Positions 25,652-33,820 of a DNA stretch of 64,000 bases are shown piece after piece. Every line of letters starts with the position of its first letter. The first letter of the stretch is position 1. Origin of the DNA: Altibacter sp. HG106 (GTDB lineage Bacteria; Bacteroidota; Bacteroidia; Flavobacteriales; Flavobacteriaceae); contig NZ_JAQQTD010000002.1 of the NCBI RefSeq assembly GCF_028561755.1, positions 1-64,000 on the forward strand, read 5' to 3'. The notes beneath the pieces were generated by a model that ran no database searches, was not told the origin of the DNA, and saw nothing but the letters and a program-made list of their open reading frames with translations. The translations under genes were made by a program, and so were the position numbers.

Positions 25652-26107
25652 TTATTCAATGCGTCTATAATTTTCTGAATAATACCGCTGTCCGTTATTG
25701 TCCAATGCCACTTGTCGGAATCGATCTCCTTCTATTACGAGCTGAAATCGGAAGACCTGGGTGGTGTCTACAATTTCCATCATCGGGCCGGAAGCATATT
25801 CCAGTCGTTCTTCCAACCAACCATCCTGAATGCTGTAAGTGCCATACCCAAACCATTCATTAGGATCATTCGGATTAAAACGAGACCACATCACTTTGCT
25901 GCCGCTGTACATTTTAATTTGTCGGTATCCATGCATGTTGTACATGGTGTCTGTGATTTCACCATTTTCGTACATATACTGGTGTTCCATTTCCCAAACG
26001 CCTTGTAATGATTGAGAAACGGAAGGATCTGTGCTAGGACTGTAGCCTGCCATAAGAAGTAAAGCAAGACATACCCATCCTGATAAAAGAAAGAGTTGTT
26101 TGTTCAT
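25652..26107 (-). CDS. Putative lipocalin-like secreted protein
   Basis: 151 residues from the ATG at 26107. The signal region is LFLLSGWVCLALLLMAG. The mature part has LQGVWEMEHQYMYENG, IKMYSGSKVMWSRF, YGTYSIQDGWLEERLEY and VIEGDRFRQVALDNNG, the strand pattern of Bacteroidota lipocalin-like proteins (DUF4488 and relatives). The usual lipobox cysteine is replaced by MAGYS, so it is probably periplasmic, not lipidated. It is a single gene, convergent with the small RNA. Confidence 0.65.
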   Translation of the reverse strand: MNKQLFLLSGWVCLALLLMAGYSPSTDPSVSQSLQGVWEMEHQYMYENGEITDTMYNMHGYRQIKMYSGSKVMWSRFNPNDPNEWFGYGTYSIQDGWLEERLEYASGPMMEIVDTTQVFRFQLVIEGDRFRQVALDNNGQRYYSENYRRIE

Positions 26108-26251
26108 AATGAGAAGATAAGAGTCTGTCAATGAGCTTATAAAGTAGTATTAAGATACGAAAAAAACGATAGATAGTAGCTGTGGTTAAATGATTTACAA
26201 TAGCGGTGATGACAATTTACGGTAGCGCCGATGTAAGTAAAAACAAGAATT

Positions 26252-27028
26252 ATGAGATTTCAGACACTTTTTTCAATTGCGCTGGTGAGTGCGCTACTTT
26301 TCGTTACTTCCGGATGTAGTAACGATGACACTCCAACAACGCAACAAGACCCGCTGGCGGATTTCAATTCGAGTATTTGTAGCAACGCCCAAGGGATAAC
26401 CGGTCTGTACTGGGATTACAGTAATGCGCTACCGGTTCCACTTACCCAAATACCCACCATTCAAAATCCCGGGATGCAATTCATTCATAGTGCCTATCCA
26501 CAGTTGGGATTCCAGCTTCCGCAGGGATATACCGCCGTTGAGGTTTCGGTAAATAATCCCCCTTCAGTGGGAGTAAATGTACTTCGGAACGACAATAATG
26601 TGGTATGGCGTTATGTGCCCTTGCTTTCGCTACAAGGCCAGGTCCCTATAAATGATGTCGTGGCTTTTGAAGTAAATTCGATGTTTAATTTCTTTGAATT
26701 TAATGGAGATTTTAATGTGATTTGCACGGAAACAAAGTCGACGAATACCGGCACCTTTCAACTTACCTTTAGTGCACGTCTTATTGAATTCGGAACCTTT
26801 ACCGGATTGGTTTGGGTAAATACATTGTACGAACCGACCACCAATTTTACCCAAGTTTCTGCTTCGGTTTCCGTAGCGCCTACCACACAATTTGAAGCAG
26901 AGGTCATGAATACATTTTTGCCGATAAGCTTTCAGTTATTGGTGATTGATGACGGTGTGCGGGATTCCGATTTAGATGGCGTCCCCGATAAGGATGATCG
27001 CGCTCCGTTTAATCCCGACATTCAATAA
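26252..27028 (+). CDS. Lipoprotein with C-terminal calcium-type Asp repeats
   Basis: 258 residues. Signal peptide with lipobox VTSGC at about 17-21, followed by an acidic linker (SNDDTP), an export signal seen in Bacteroidota surface lipoproteins. The middle 200 residues are beta-rich and unrecognised. The end, DSDLDGVPDKDD, is a thrombospondin type 3-like calcium-binding repeat. It is probably an outer-membrane or surface lipoprotein. It is the first of two neighbouring lipoprotein genes. Confidence 0.75.
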   Translation: MRFQTLFSIALVSALLFVTSGCSNDDTPTTQQDPLADFNSSICSNAQGITGLYWDYSNALPVPLTQIPTIQNPGMQFIHSAYPQLGFQLPQGYTAVEVSVNNPPSVGVNVLRNDNNVVWRYVPLLSLQGQVPINDVVAFEVNSMFNFFEFNGDFNVICTETKSTNTGTFQLTFSARLIEFGTFTGLVWVNTLYEPTTNFTQVSASVSVAPTTQFEAEVMNTFLPISFQLLVIDDGVRDSDLDGVPDKDDRAPFNPDIQ

Positions 27029-27162
27029 ATAATTTTTTTTCAAATACAGGGTAGGGTAAAATCTGTTCCACTTGTTGTATACATAGTTCTTGGAAAGAAA
27101 TTTGTACCATAATGTACCATCTTTTCACTACTTTTAAATGTTTCACCTTAAAAACATCACCT

Positions 27163-27846
27163 ATGGAACGGAGAAAATTTATAAAACAATCGGGTCAGGC
27201 CTTATTGGCAGCATCTACCATTTCTATTACCGGAGCACTTATTTCGTCTTGTTCTCCAGACGATGAGGTCGAAGGGTTTTTTGGTGACGGGTATTACGGT
27301 GATGGTTATTATGGAGACGGTTATTACGATGATGGCTACTATGATGACGGCTATTACGGAGATGGTTATTACGACGACGGCTATTATGATGACGGATATT
27401 ACGATGACGGGTATTATGACGACGGTTACTACGGTGATGGGTATTATGACGACGGCTATTATGATGATGGTTACTACGACGACGGCTACTATGGAGATGG
27501 CTATTACGATGATGGATCGGCACTTACAAACATATTGCTCGACGGAATCTGGGCCGTACAATCCTATATCGATAGTGGCTCCGATCAAACCGGAACCTAT
27601 GCAGGTTATGGTGTCGACTTTATGAGCGGGAACGCAGTAACCGCCAGTAATGGAAGCAATACCAACACGGGTACCTGGCTGGTGACCAGCGGAGGTAACG
27701 GACTAAGTCTTGCCTTTTCGGGTTCTCCTTTTGATGAGTTTAATGACGACTGGGACGTGTTTAGTGTCTCGACTACGCGCGTCGAACTTAGAGATGTGAG
27801 CGGTGGCGGCGGCGGTACCGATATCTTGGTATTCGAAAAAAATTAA
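27163..27846 (+). CDS. Tat-type lipoprotein with fifteen YY(D/G)DG repeats
   Basis: 227 residues from the ATG at 27163; an upstream reading from 27112 adds an unlikely leader. The start MERRKFIKQSGQALLAAS has twin arginines, and ALISSC provides a lipobox, so a Tat-exported lipoprotein is likely. Residues about 40-117 are fifteen tandem five-residue units YY(D/G)DG, extremely acidic and tyrosine-rich. The last 100 residues look lipocalin-like (LDGIWAVQSYIDSG, GTYAGYGVDFM, TGTWLVTSGG, STTRVELRDV, DILVFEKN). The repeat may bind calcium or other cations, or act as a surface spacer; this is inference. Confidence 0.75.
   Translation: MERRKFIKQSGQALLAASTISITGALISSCSPDDEVEGFFGDGYYGDGYYGDGYYDDGYYDDGYYGDGYYDDGYYDDGYYDDGYYDDGYYGDGYYDDGYYDDGYYDDGYYGDGYYDDGSALTNILLDGIWAVQSYIDSGSDQTGTYAGYGVDFMSGNAVTASNGSNTNTGTWLVTSGGNGLSLAFSGSPFDEFNDDWDVFSVSTTRVELRDVSGGGGGTDILVFEKN
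27283..27515 (+). repeat. 15-bp tandem repeat encoding YY(D/G)DG
   Basis: About fifteen and a half copies of a 15-bp unit, GGxTAyTAyGrwGAy-like, with silent changes scattered through the copies (TAT/TAC, GAT/GAC, GGT/GGA). The central base of the third codon toggles Gly/Asp. The reading frame is preserved because the unit is a multiple of three. Copy number could vary by slippage. Confidence 0.9.
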
Positions 27847-27926
27847 TTCCCCTGTTTTAGTTCCATCGGGCATTTCTTTCTTCTGTACCCAACTGTCGAA
27901 GTGCCCGATGTATTGAATTTCCGCTT

Positions 27927-29993
27927 TTGAAAACAATCTTATTTTTACATGATACATCACTCACTACCCCGCGTGGTGCAGAACTTACCATTAAGGAGCT
28001 CATTCTTTTAGGAGAGAAAAAAGGATATACCGTACAACTCGATTATCTAAACGATTTGTCCGAATCAAAAAAACGGATATCAAACGCGGATCTCTGTGTG
28101 GTTAATAGTACTTCTCGGTGTCGTTATGAACTTCCACTCTTAGAATTTCTGTTGGAGGCCACCACCCCCTACATTAAATTGGAGTATGATTATAATTTCT
28201 GTATCCGAAGGAATATTCTCTGTACCGTAGATCGTAACGTCCGGCGTTGTTGCAACCCAGATAAGTTTCATGTGTACCGACGTCTCTTCGGAAATGCTGC
28301 GCTAAATGTTTTTCAGTCACCTAAGCACTACCAAGCGCATTATGATTTTTATGGAGAGGCCATTGCCCAGCACCTTATTATGCCCCCAACGGTAACGACC
28401 TCTCTATTACAGCCTTCCGAAGAGAAGGAGGATAAGGTCATACCTTTTTTTGGAGATCTCAATTTTCTGAAAGGTGGTCATGAGTATGTTACCTATGCCG
28501 AAACCCATCCCGATACACAGTTCAAAGTATATGGTCGACAACGCTTGCGGCGAGAAATGCCATCGAACATATCATTCCACGATCCCATTCCTAATGAAGA
28601 GGTGTTGAAAATTCTGGGCAAAACAAAACAATTTATCTGCAAACCGGTGTGGCCGGAACCTTCGGGAAGGCTTGCTGCGGAAGCATTCCTGTCTGGCTGT
28701 GAAATGATTGCGAACGATCGTGTAGGCACGTTTTCCTTTGATTTTTATCCTGACGATCCCAAGGGCGCTATAACCGCTATGGAAGCCGCACCACACGAAT
28801 TTTGGCAGGGGGTGGAAAACATCCTTTCCGAAGTGATTCCTAAGAAGGCTGCCAAACTAAAAAAAGTCTTGGTCTATAAAAGTTATGGCGGCTTAGGAGA
28901 TATTTTCTTTGCCATCCCGGGTATTTATAAATTGGCAGAAGTTTCTGAAGAATTGCATTTTGCGGTCGCTCCGCGCCTGGTTGATTTCTTCAGCAAATAC
29001 TTGAGCATTCCTGTAGTGAACGAGGAAGTGGTGAGACAACAGGAATCCGATTATGATCACATCTACGAATTGGGAAATTATCCGGCCTTTCGAGGCTATG
29101 ACCTTCCGCATGCGCTAAAATATCCGACGCATAAGAAGGTCAATCAACATGCCATTCAGCATTATATTGATACGTTGTCCAAACTCCATCCAGATATGGA
29201 CAACCAACTTGTACGATATCCCTATTTTAAAACTACCTCCAAAAGTGAAAACCCCTATTTTGTCGTCCATCATGGGGCTGGTTTTTTACTGAAGATTTGG
29301 CCTACGGAAAAATATGCACAGCTGGTGGAACAACTGCTAGACCAGTATCCCAATCTCCACTGCAAAATCATTAAAGGACCCGATGACCCCGATATCGAAG
29401 CACATTTTACCAAGAAATGGTCTCGTGTTACGATGATCACCGGGGGGATGCTCGATGTTGGCGAAGCGATGGCCGGTGCTTTATTTCACATAGGGAACGA
29501 TGCCGGAATAACCCATGTTGCTGGTGGTTTCAATGTGCCTTCGGTTGGAATCTACGGACCTACCGGTCCGGGAAGCTGGGGAAGTTTTGCCGAACATAAC
29601 GAGCTTATTTGGGGTAAAAAGGGTACCTGTAATATTCGCTGCAATTACGACGTCATCCTAAATTGTGAGCATAAAATATGTCTTAATTCTATTACCGTGG
29701 CCCGTGTCAAGGAGGCTGTATATAAAGTGCTTTCAAAAGCCTATCCTGAAATAAGTGATACAATTGTCGCCAACCCCCAGGTGACGACAGAATTCACCAA
29801 AAAAGATTGCTTGCTTCGCTTAGGAGATCAAGAATTGTTACTGGAATATCACAATGAACAAATGCGTGATGACATTGAAAACTTGCTGCAGAATCGAATA
29901 GCCGAGGTTTCAAACAGCGCCGATATTCACAGTGTGATCGACGTACTGCTGCAACAGGGAGTACTTTACGAGATCCCCTCCTTCAAAAAATAA
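27927..29993 (+). CDS. Two-domain glycosyltransferase: GT-B domain fused to GT9 heptosyltransferase-like domain
   Basis: 688 residues starting with TTG at 27927; no ATG exists before the first conserved segments. The N-terminal half (1-305) is a GT-B-type transferase with KPVWPEPSGRLAAEAFLSGCEMIAND in the donor-binding region. The second half (310-620) has KSYGGLGDIFFAIPGI, HHGAGFLLKIWP and GALFHIGNDAGITHVAGGFNVPSVGIYGPTGP, the hallmark of GT9 heptosyltransferases. A C-terminal tail of 70 residues is unrecognised. It probably adds sugars to a surface glycan or lipid A core, with two activities on one chain. Confidence 0.8.
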   Translation: MKTILFLHDTSLTTPRGAELTIKELILLGEKKGYTVQLDYLNDLSESKKRISNADLCVVNSTSRCRYELPLLEFLLEATTPYIKLEYDYNFCIRRNILCTVDRNVRRCCNPDKFHVYRRLFGNAALNVFQSPKHYQAHYDFYGEAIAQHLIMPPTVTTSLLQPSEEKEDKVIPFFGDLNFLKGGHEYVTYAETHPDTQFKVYGRQRLRREMPSNISFHDPIPNEEVLKILGKTKQFICKPVWPEPSGRLAAEAFLSGCEMIANDRVGTFSFDFYPDDPKGAITAMEAAPHEFWQGVENILSEVIPKKAAKLKKVLVYKSYGGLGDIFFAIPGIYKLAEVSEELHFAVAPRLVDFFSKYLSIPVVNEEVVRQQESDYDHIYELGNYPAFRGYDLPHALKYPTHKKVNQHAIQHYIDTLSKLHPDMDNQLVRYPYFKTTSKSENPYFVVHHGAGFLLKIWPTEKYAQLVEQLLDQYPNLHCKIIKGPDDPDIEAHFTKKWSRVTMITGGMLDVGEAMAGALFHIGNDAGITHVAGGFNVPSVGIYGPTGPGSWGSFAEHNELIWGKKGTCNIRCNYDVILNCEHKICLNSITVARVKEAVYKVLSKAYPEISDTIVANPQVTTEFTKKDCLLRLGDQELLLEYHNEQMRDDIENLLQNRIAEVSNSADIHSVIDVLLQQGVLYEIPSFKK

Positions 29994-30063
29994 CGAATTG
30001 GTAACAATCCAGACGCAGCTTCGAAGCGTGTAATTTTGGATTTTAGAGAAGTAATTCTATCGT

Positions 30064-31593
30064 ATGCGAATTTTTCTCTTAGGGCTAAGTACTTGCTTGC
30101 TTCTGCTCCTTACCGGCTGTAAGAACGATCCTCCCTCCGTCACACGACAAAGTAAACCTGCTTCAGGCGAAAAACTAGCGCAACTGTACTGTGCCAGTTG
30201 TCATCAATTCCCCGAACCTTCATTGCTGAATAAAGACACCTGGGAGCAATTCATGCTTCCCAGAATGGGTTACATGTTTGGAATTTATGACCATCCAGCC
30301 GAACGTGCTGCTTTGTTTGAAAATAATGAAGGGGGAAACATTGTTTTGGAAAGCGGATTGTTTCCGGCGGAAGCGACGCTCGACAGCACTACGTGGCACG
30401 CGATTACACAGTACTACCTTTCGGAAGCCCCGGATTCTCTACCCCTTCCGCCAGAAAAGAATATTTCAAAAACGCTGTCTCAGTTTGAGGTTCACATTCC
30501 GAAGCAAAAGGTGCGTATTCCCAGCAGTACCCTGGTCCAATTTTCTAATGACGGAAGTCTTTATTTAGGCGATGCCATGACACAAAGCTTTACCGTGTTT
30601 TCCGACGCCTTAGAAGTTGTACAAACCGGAAATCTCGCCGAAGGTGTCGTAAGTATTGAAATCATAGAAAATAGGCAATGGCTGACAGTGATGGGCAGCT
30701 TTTCTCCAACGGATGCGCCATTAGGCAGTATTGTCCAAATGCCCATAAACCAAGCTGATGCGGCTGAGACGGTCATTGACCGCTTGCAACGCCCGGTGCA
30801 TGCTAGTTATGCCGACTTGAATAATGACGGAGAGAGCGATATTGTGGTCTGTGAATTTGGAAAATGGACAGGGGCGCTTTCGCTATTCCTCAAAAACGCT
30901 CAAGGCTATCGCAAGGAGGTATTGCACCCCTTGCCGGGAGCCATCAAAGCGTATATTCAAGATATGAATAATGACGGACACCAGGATATCGTCGCCCTGT
31001 TTGCACAAGGGGACGAAGGCATCGATATTTTTTATAATGATGGGAAGGCGAATTTCACAAGAGAACGGGTCTTGTCTTTCTCACCGTCCATGGGTTCTAG
31101 TTTTTTCAACTTGATGGATTACAATAACGATGGAGCCTTAGATATTGTATTTACTGCCGGAGATAACGCCGATTACAAACCCGTACTGAAACCCTGGCAC
31201 GGCGTATACGTGTTTACGAATAATGGGGACAATGAATTTAAGCAGGAGGTCTTTGTTCATCTTAATGGCGCTTACAATGCCGTGGTGAATGACTTTGATG
31301 GCGATGGCGATATGGATATTGCCGCCATTTCATTCTTCCCGGATTGGGTTAACAGTCCGGAAGAAAGCTTCGTGTATTTTCAGAAGGAAGGAGATTCTTA
31401 TCAACTACAAACGTTTCCAGAGGTTAATGTGGGAAGATGGATCGTGATGGATGCAGCCGATTACGATGGCGATGGCGATTTGGATCTGGTCTTAGGGTCG
31501 TTGGCGTTCGAAGTCATTCCGAAGCTAGGATTCGTGGAAAAATGGATGGCGTCGGGCGTTCCTTTTGTCGTTTTGGAAAACTCGCAACGCTAG
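30064..31593 (+). CDS. Lipoprotein with c-type haem site and VCBS/FG-GAP repeats
   Basis: 509 residues. Signal peptide with lipobox LTGCK at about 17-21. A single haem c motif CASCH is near residues 43-47, followed by a Met-rich helical stretch typical of a small cytochrome domain. Residues about 150-500 form repeated calcium-binding FG-GAP/VCBS units (ADLNNDGESDI, QDMNNDGHQDI, MDYNNDGALDI, NDFDGDGDMDI, ADYDGDGDLDL), predicting a beta-propeller. It is an electron-transfer propeller lipoprotein on the periplasmic or outer face. It precedes the PhoX-like and peroxidase genes on the same strand. Confidence 0.85.
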   Translation: MRIFLLGLSTCLLLLLTGCKNDPPSVTRQSKPASGEKLAQLYCASCHQFPEPSLLNKDTWEQFMLPRMGYMFGIYDHPAERAALFENNEGGNIVLESGLFPAEATLDSTTWHAITQYYLSEAPDSLPLPPEKNISKTLSQFEVHIPKQKVRIPSSTLVQFSNDGSLYLGDAMTQSFTVFSDALEVVQTGNLAEGVVSIEIIENRQWLTVMGSFSPTDAPLGSIVQMPINQADAAETVIDRLQRPVHASYADLNNDGESDIVVCEFGKWTGALSLFLKNAQGYRKEVLHPLPGAIKAYIQDMNNDGHQDIVALFAQGDEGIDIFYNDGKANFTRERVLSFSPSMGSSFFNLMDYNNDGALDIVFTAGDNADYKPVLKPWHGVYVFTNNGDNEFKQEVFVHLNGAYNAVVNDFDGDGDMDIAAISFFPDWVNSPEESFVYFQKEGDSYQLQTFPEVNVGRWIVMDAADYDGDGDLDLVLGSLAFEVIPKLGFVEKWMASGVPFVVLENSQR

Positions 31594-31904
31594 GATTGCG
31601 TATTTAGAGGAGGTCTAAATAAGTTGGGATGGATATGTTAAGGATGATTTGGCATGACTTGATATAGTTCAGCCTGTCATACCTACCAAAGGCTTCCGAA
31701 CATTCTGTAGGAAATCGTCCCACGATACCGGGGTTACTAAATCTTGAATTATCGGTCCCGCCGCATTTCATTATCCTAACAAATCAAGATAAGTCTTAAC
31801 GTTCGACTAACGGTTCGTTCAACTCCAGTTCAAAGTTTCATAACACGGTGATTTTAGTTTTAGGTGTCTTTTAATTCGAATCAAAACATCAAAAAAACAA
31901 AACA
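31594..31904. other. Intergenic gap, no feature found
   Basis: 311 bases between the haem/VCBS gene and the PhoX-like gene. I see no ORF, tRNA or convincing terminator. A weak inverted repeat CCTAC...GTAGG spans about 31682-31714, and the last 60 bases are A-rich before the ATG. One copy of the chromosomal word TTCCGAA lies near 31690. Confidence 0.5.
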
Positions 31905-33752
31905 ATGAAACGACAAGTACTTTTAGTAAGCATGCTGGCCATTAGCTTTTCAATGATGGCGCAAAGTGTGTTTCCCACACGCGTTGTGGAAACCGACTGG
32001 GAAGCTACGGAAGTGGTCATTCCTCCTTCTCCCTTTCAATTTCAAATCTTATTTGTAGGAGGAGAGGATATGGTGCAAACCGGAATCAATGAAGCGGTTC
32101 CTGCCAAGCAGTGGCACGACTTTATTGGCTTCACTCCTTTGACGGCCGAAGATTGTGTGGATGACCCCAATGCCATTGGATGGGCCTCCGTAAATCACGA
32201 AATGATCCTGGCTGATGACAAATTAGGTGACGGCGGTGGCATGACCACCTTCTTATTAGGGCGTGATCCCGTGAGTGATGAACTGTATGTCATCCCTCAA
32301 AATTTAAGCGATGGACGTTCAGGAGATTTCTTCAACGTAGATTTTTCTAACGTTGGGGAAACCGGAATGAACTGTGGTGGAATCAACTCTAACGTAGACG
32401 GACGTATTTGGACTGCGGAAGAGTGGTTCCGAAGTGATAACGCCAGTATTTATGATTCTGGAAACGGAGTGCGTGATACTACTGCCTACACCATTAAATA
32501 TACCGAATTTGAAATGGCGAACTTTCAAACCATTCCGAAGTATCAAAACTTTAACTGGATGGTAGAGATCGACCCACGTGCTTCTAAAGCGGTGCGTAAG
32601 CAATACAACTGGGGGCGTCAACCTTTTGAAGGGGGAACAATCGCTAACGACAATCAAACTGTTTATATGGGTGCTGACGCAACACCTGGATTCTTTACCA
32701 AATTCGTTGCTGATGTAGCGGGCGATTTCACCGTAGGAACTACCTATGTGTACAAGCACGACGAGCCGGGAGATCCTTGGGTAGAAATAAACAACGATGA
32801 TTTTAATAAGATGTTGAACTTTAGCTCGGAAGCCGTGTCTTCGGGAGCGACCATGTTCAACCGTTTGGAATGGGTGACCATCGACAAGACTACAGGAAAA
32901 GTGTATATGACTGAAACCGGTCGTGATAACCCTGCGGGAAACTGGTCTGATGAATTGGCTGCCGGAGCGGTATTTGCGCCGCACCACATTCAGCGTGCTG
33001 CCGATCAGGGCGTTTCAGGTCCCGATGATGCCGATTATTGGGATTACTATGGGCGTATCCTTGAATACGACCCAGCCACAGGAGACGTTACTATTTTTGT
33101 AGAAGGAGGCCCATACTTCGCTGCGAGTCCGCCGCTTGCCAACTACCCATCAAAGCACCTTTCAAATCCTGATGGTTTAAACATGCTGTATGTGAATGTA
33201 GCCGGCGAGGATAAAACCTATATGTTGATCAATGAAGATTTGAACGGTACGTCCTTCGGAAGAACACCATTGGAATATCCTGATGACAGAATGTGCGAAA
33301 TGTACATTTTGGATATGGAAACGACCAATCCTACCGTAGACGATTTGATCCGCTTGACACAAACGCCGCGTGGCGCCGAAATTACCGGAGCCTGTGCCAC
33401 GGCTGATGGGAAGTCGGTGTTAGTAAATTCGCAACACCCTGATGGATCTAACCCGTTTCCATACAACAATTCACTTACGTTCGCCATCACCGGATTTGAT
33501 GATTCAGGAGCGATTGATACCTTAGCTGCACCTGAGTTTGATGAGAATACGGAAGGTTTTATTATCTATCCAAATCCTACAGAGCGTATCGTTTATTTCA
33601 ACAAGGTTACCGATGTCGCCATGTACGATATCACCGGGAAAAGAGTAGCTGTCTATAGAAATGTAAAATCCATTGATATTTCAGGGCTACAAACCGGAAC
33701 GTATTTATTGAAAACCAACGAGGGAGATACTAAGAAACTGCTAGTTAAGTAA
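31905..33752 (+). CDS. Secreted PhoX-like (DUF839) protein with T9SS sorting domain
   Basis: 615 residues. Signal peptide MKRQVLLVSMLAISFSMMAQ. The body (about 60-520) has segments typical of the PhoX/DUF839 beta-propeller family: WASVNHEM, GGMTTFLLGRD, RIWTAEEW, LEWVTIDKTTGKVYMTETG, RILEYDPATGDVTIFVEGGPY and NPDGLNM, which form the metal and phosphate site. The last 65 residues, YPNPTERIVYF to KKLLVK, are a type A T9SS sorting signal. It is probably a cell-surface or released phosphatase-like enzyme. Orthology to PhoX as alkaline phosphatase is not proved here. Confidence 0.85.
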   Translation: MKRQVLLVSMLAISFSMMAQSVFPTRVVETDWEATEVVIPPSPFQFQILFVGGEDMVQTGINEAVPAKQWHDFIGFTPLTAEDCVDDPNAIGWASVNHEMILADDKLGDGGGMTTFLLGRDPVSDELYVIPQNLSDGRSGDFFNVDFSNVGETGMNCGGINSNVDGRIWTAEEWFRSDNASIYDSGNGVRDTTAYTIKYTEFEMANFQTIPKYQNFNWMVEIDPRASKAVRKQYNWGRQPFEGGTIANDNQTVYMGADATPGFFTKFVADVAGDFTVGTTYVYKHDEPGDPWVEINNDDFNKMLNFSSEAVSSGATMFNRLEWVTIDKTTGKVYMTETGRDNPAGNWSDELAAGAVFAPHHIQRAADQGVSGPDDADYWDYYGRILEYDPATGDVTIFVEGGPYFAASPPLANYPSKHLSNPDGLNMLYVNVAGEDKTYMLINEDLNGTSFGRTPLEYPDDRMCEMYILDMETTNPTVDDLIRLTQTPRGAEITGACATADGKSVLVNSQHPDGSNPFPYNNSLTFAITGFDDSGAIDTLAAPEFDENTEGFIIYPNPTERIVYFNKVTDVAMYDITGKRVAVYRNVKSIDISGLQTGTYLLKTNEGDTKKLLVK

Positions 33753-33770
33753 TTTTTTTCATATTCACAG

Positions 33771-33802
33771 AAAGCCGGGTACCTAGCAGGGCCCGGTTTT
33801 CT
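33771..33802 (+). terminator. Terminator after the PhoX-like gene
   Basis: AAAGCCGGG pairs with CCCGGTTTT around a 12-base loop (33780-33791), then TTC. It lies 20 bases after the stop of the PhoX-like gene and 20 bases before the peroxidase start, so the two genes are partly uncoupled. Confidence 0.6.
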
Positions 33803-33820
33803 ACATAATAACTTTCTACT

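Noticed and set aside
27202-27625. Open frames on other strands and frames of the 15-bp repeat
   Set aside because: They are frame shadows of the repeat with biased low-complexity composition.
31594-31904. Riboswitch or small RNA in the gap before the PhoX-like gene
   Set aside because: Only a weak inverted repeat is present; no promoter plus terminator pair as at 25.5 kb.
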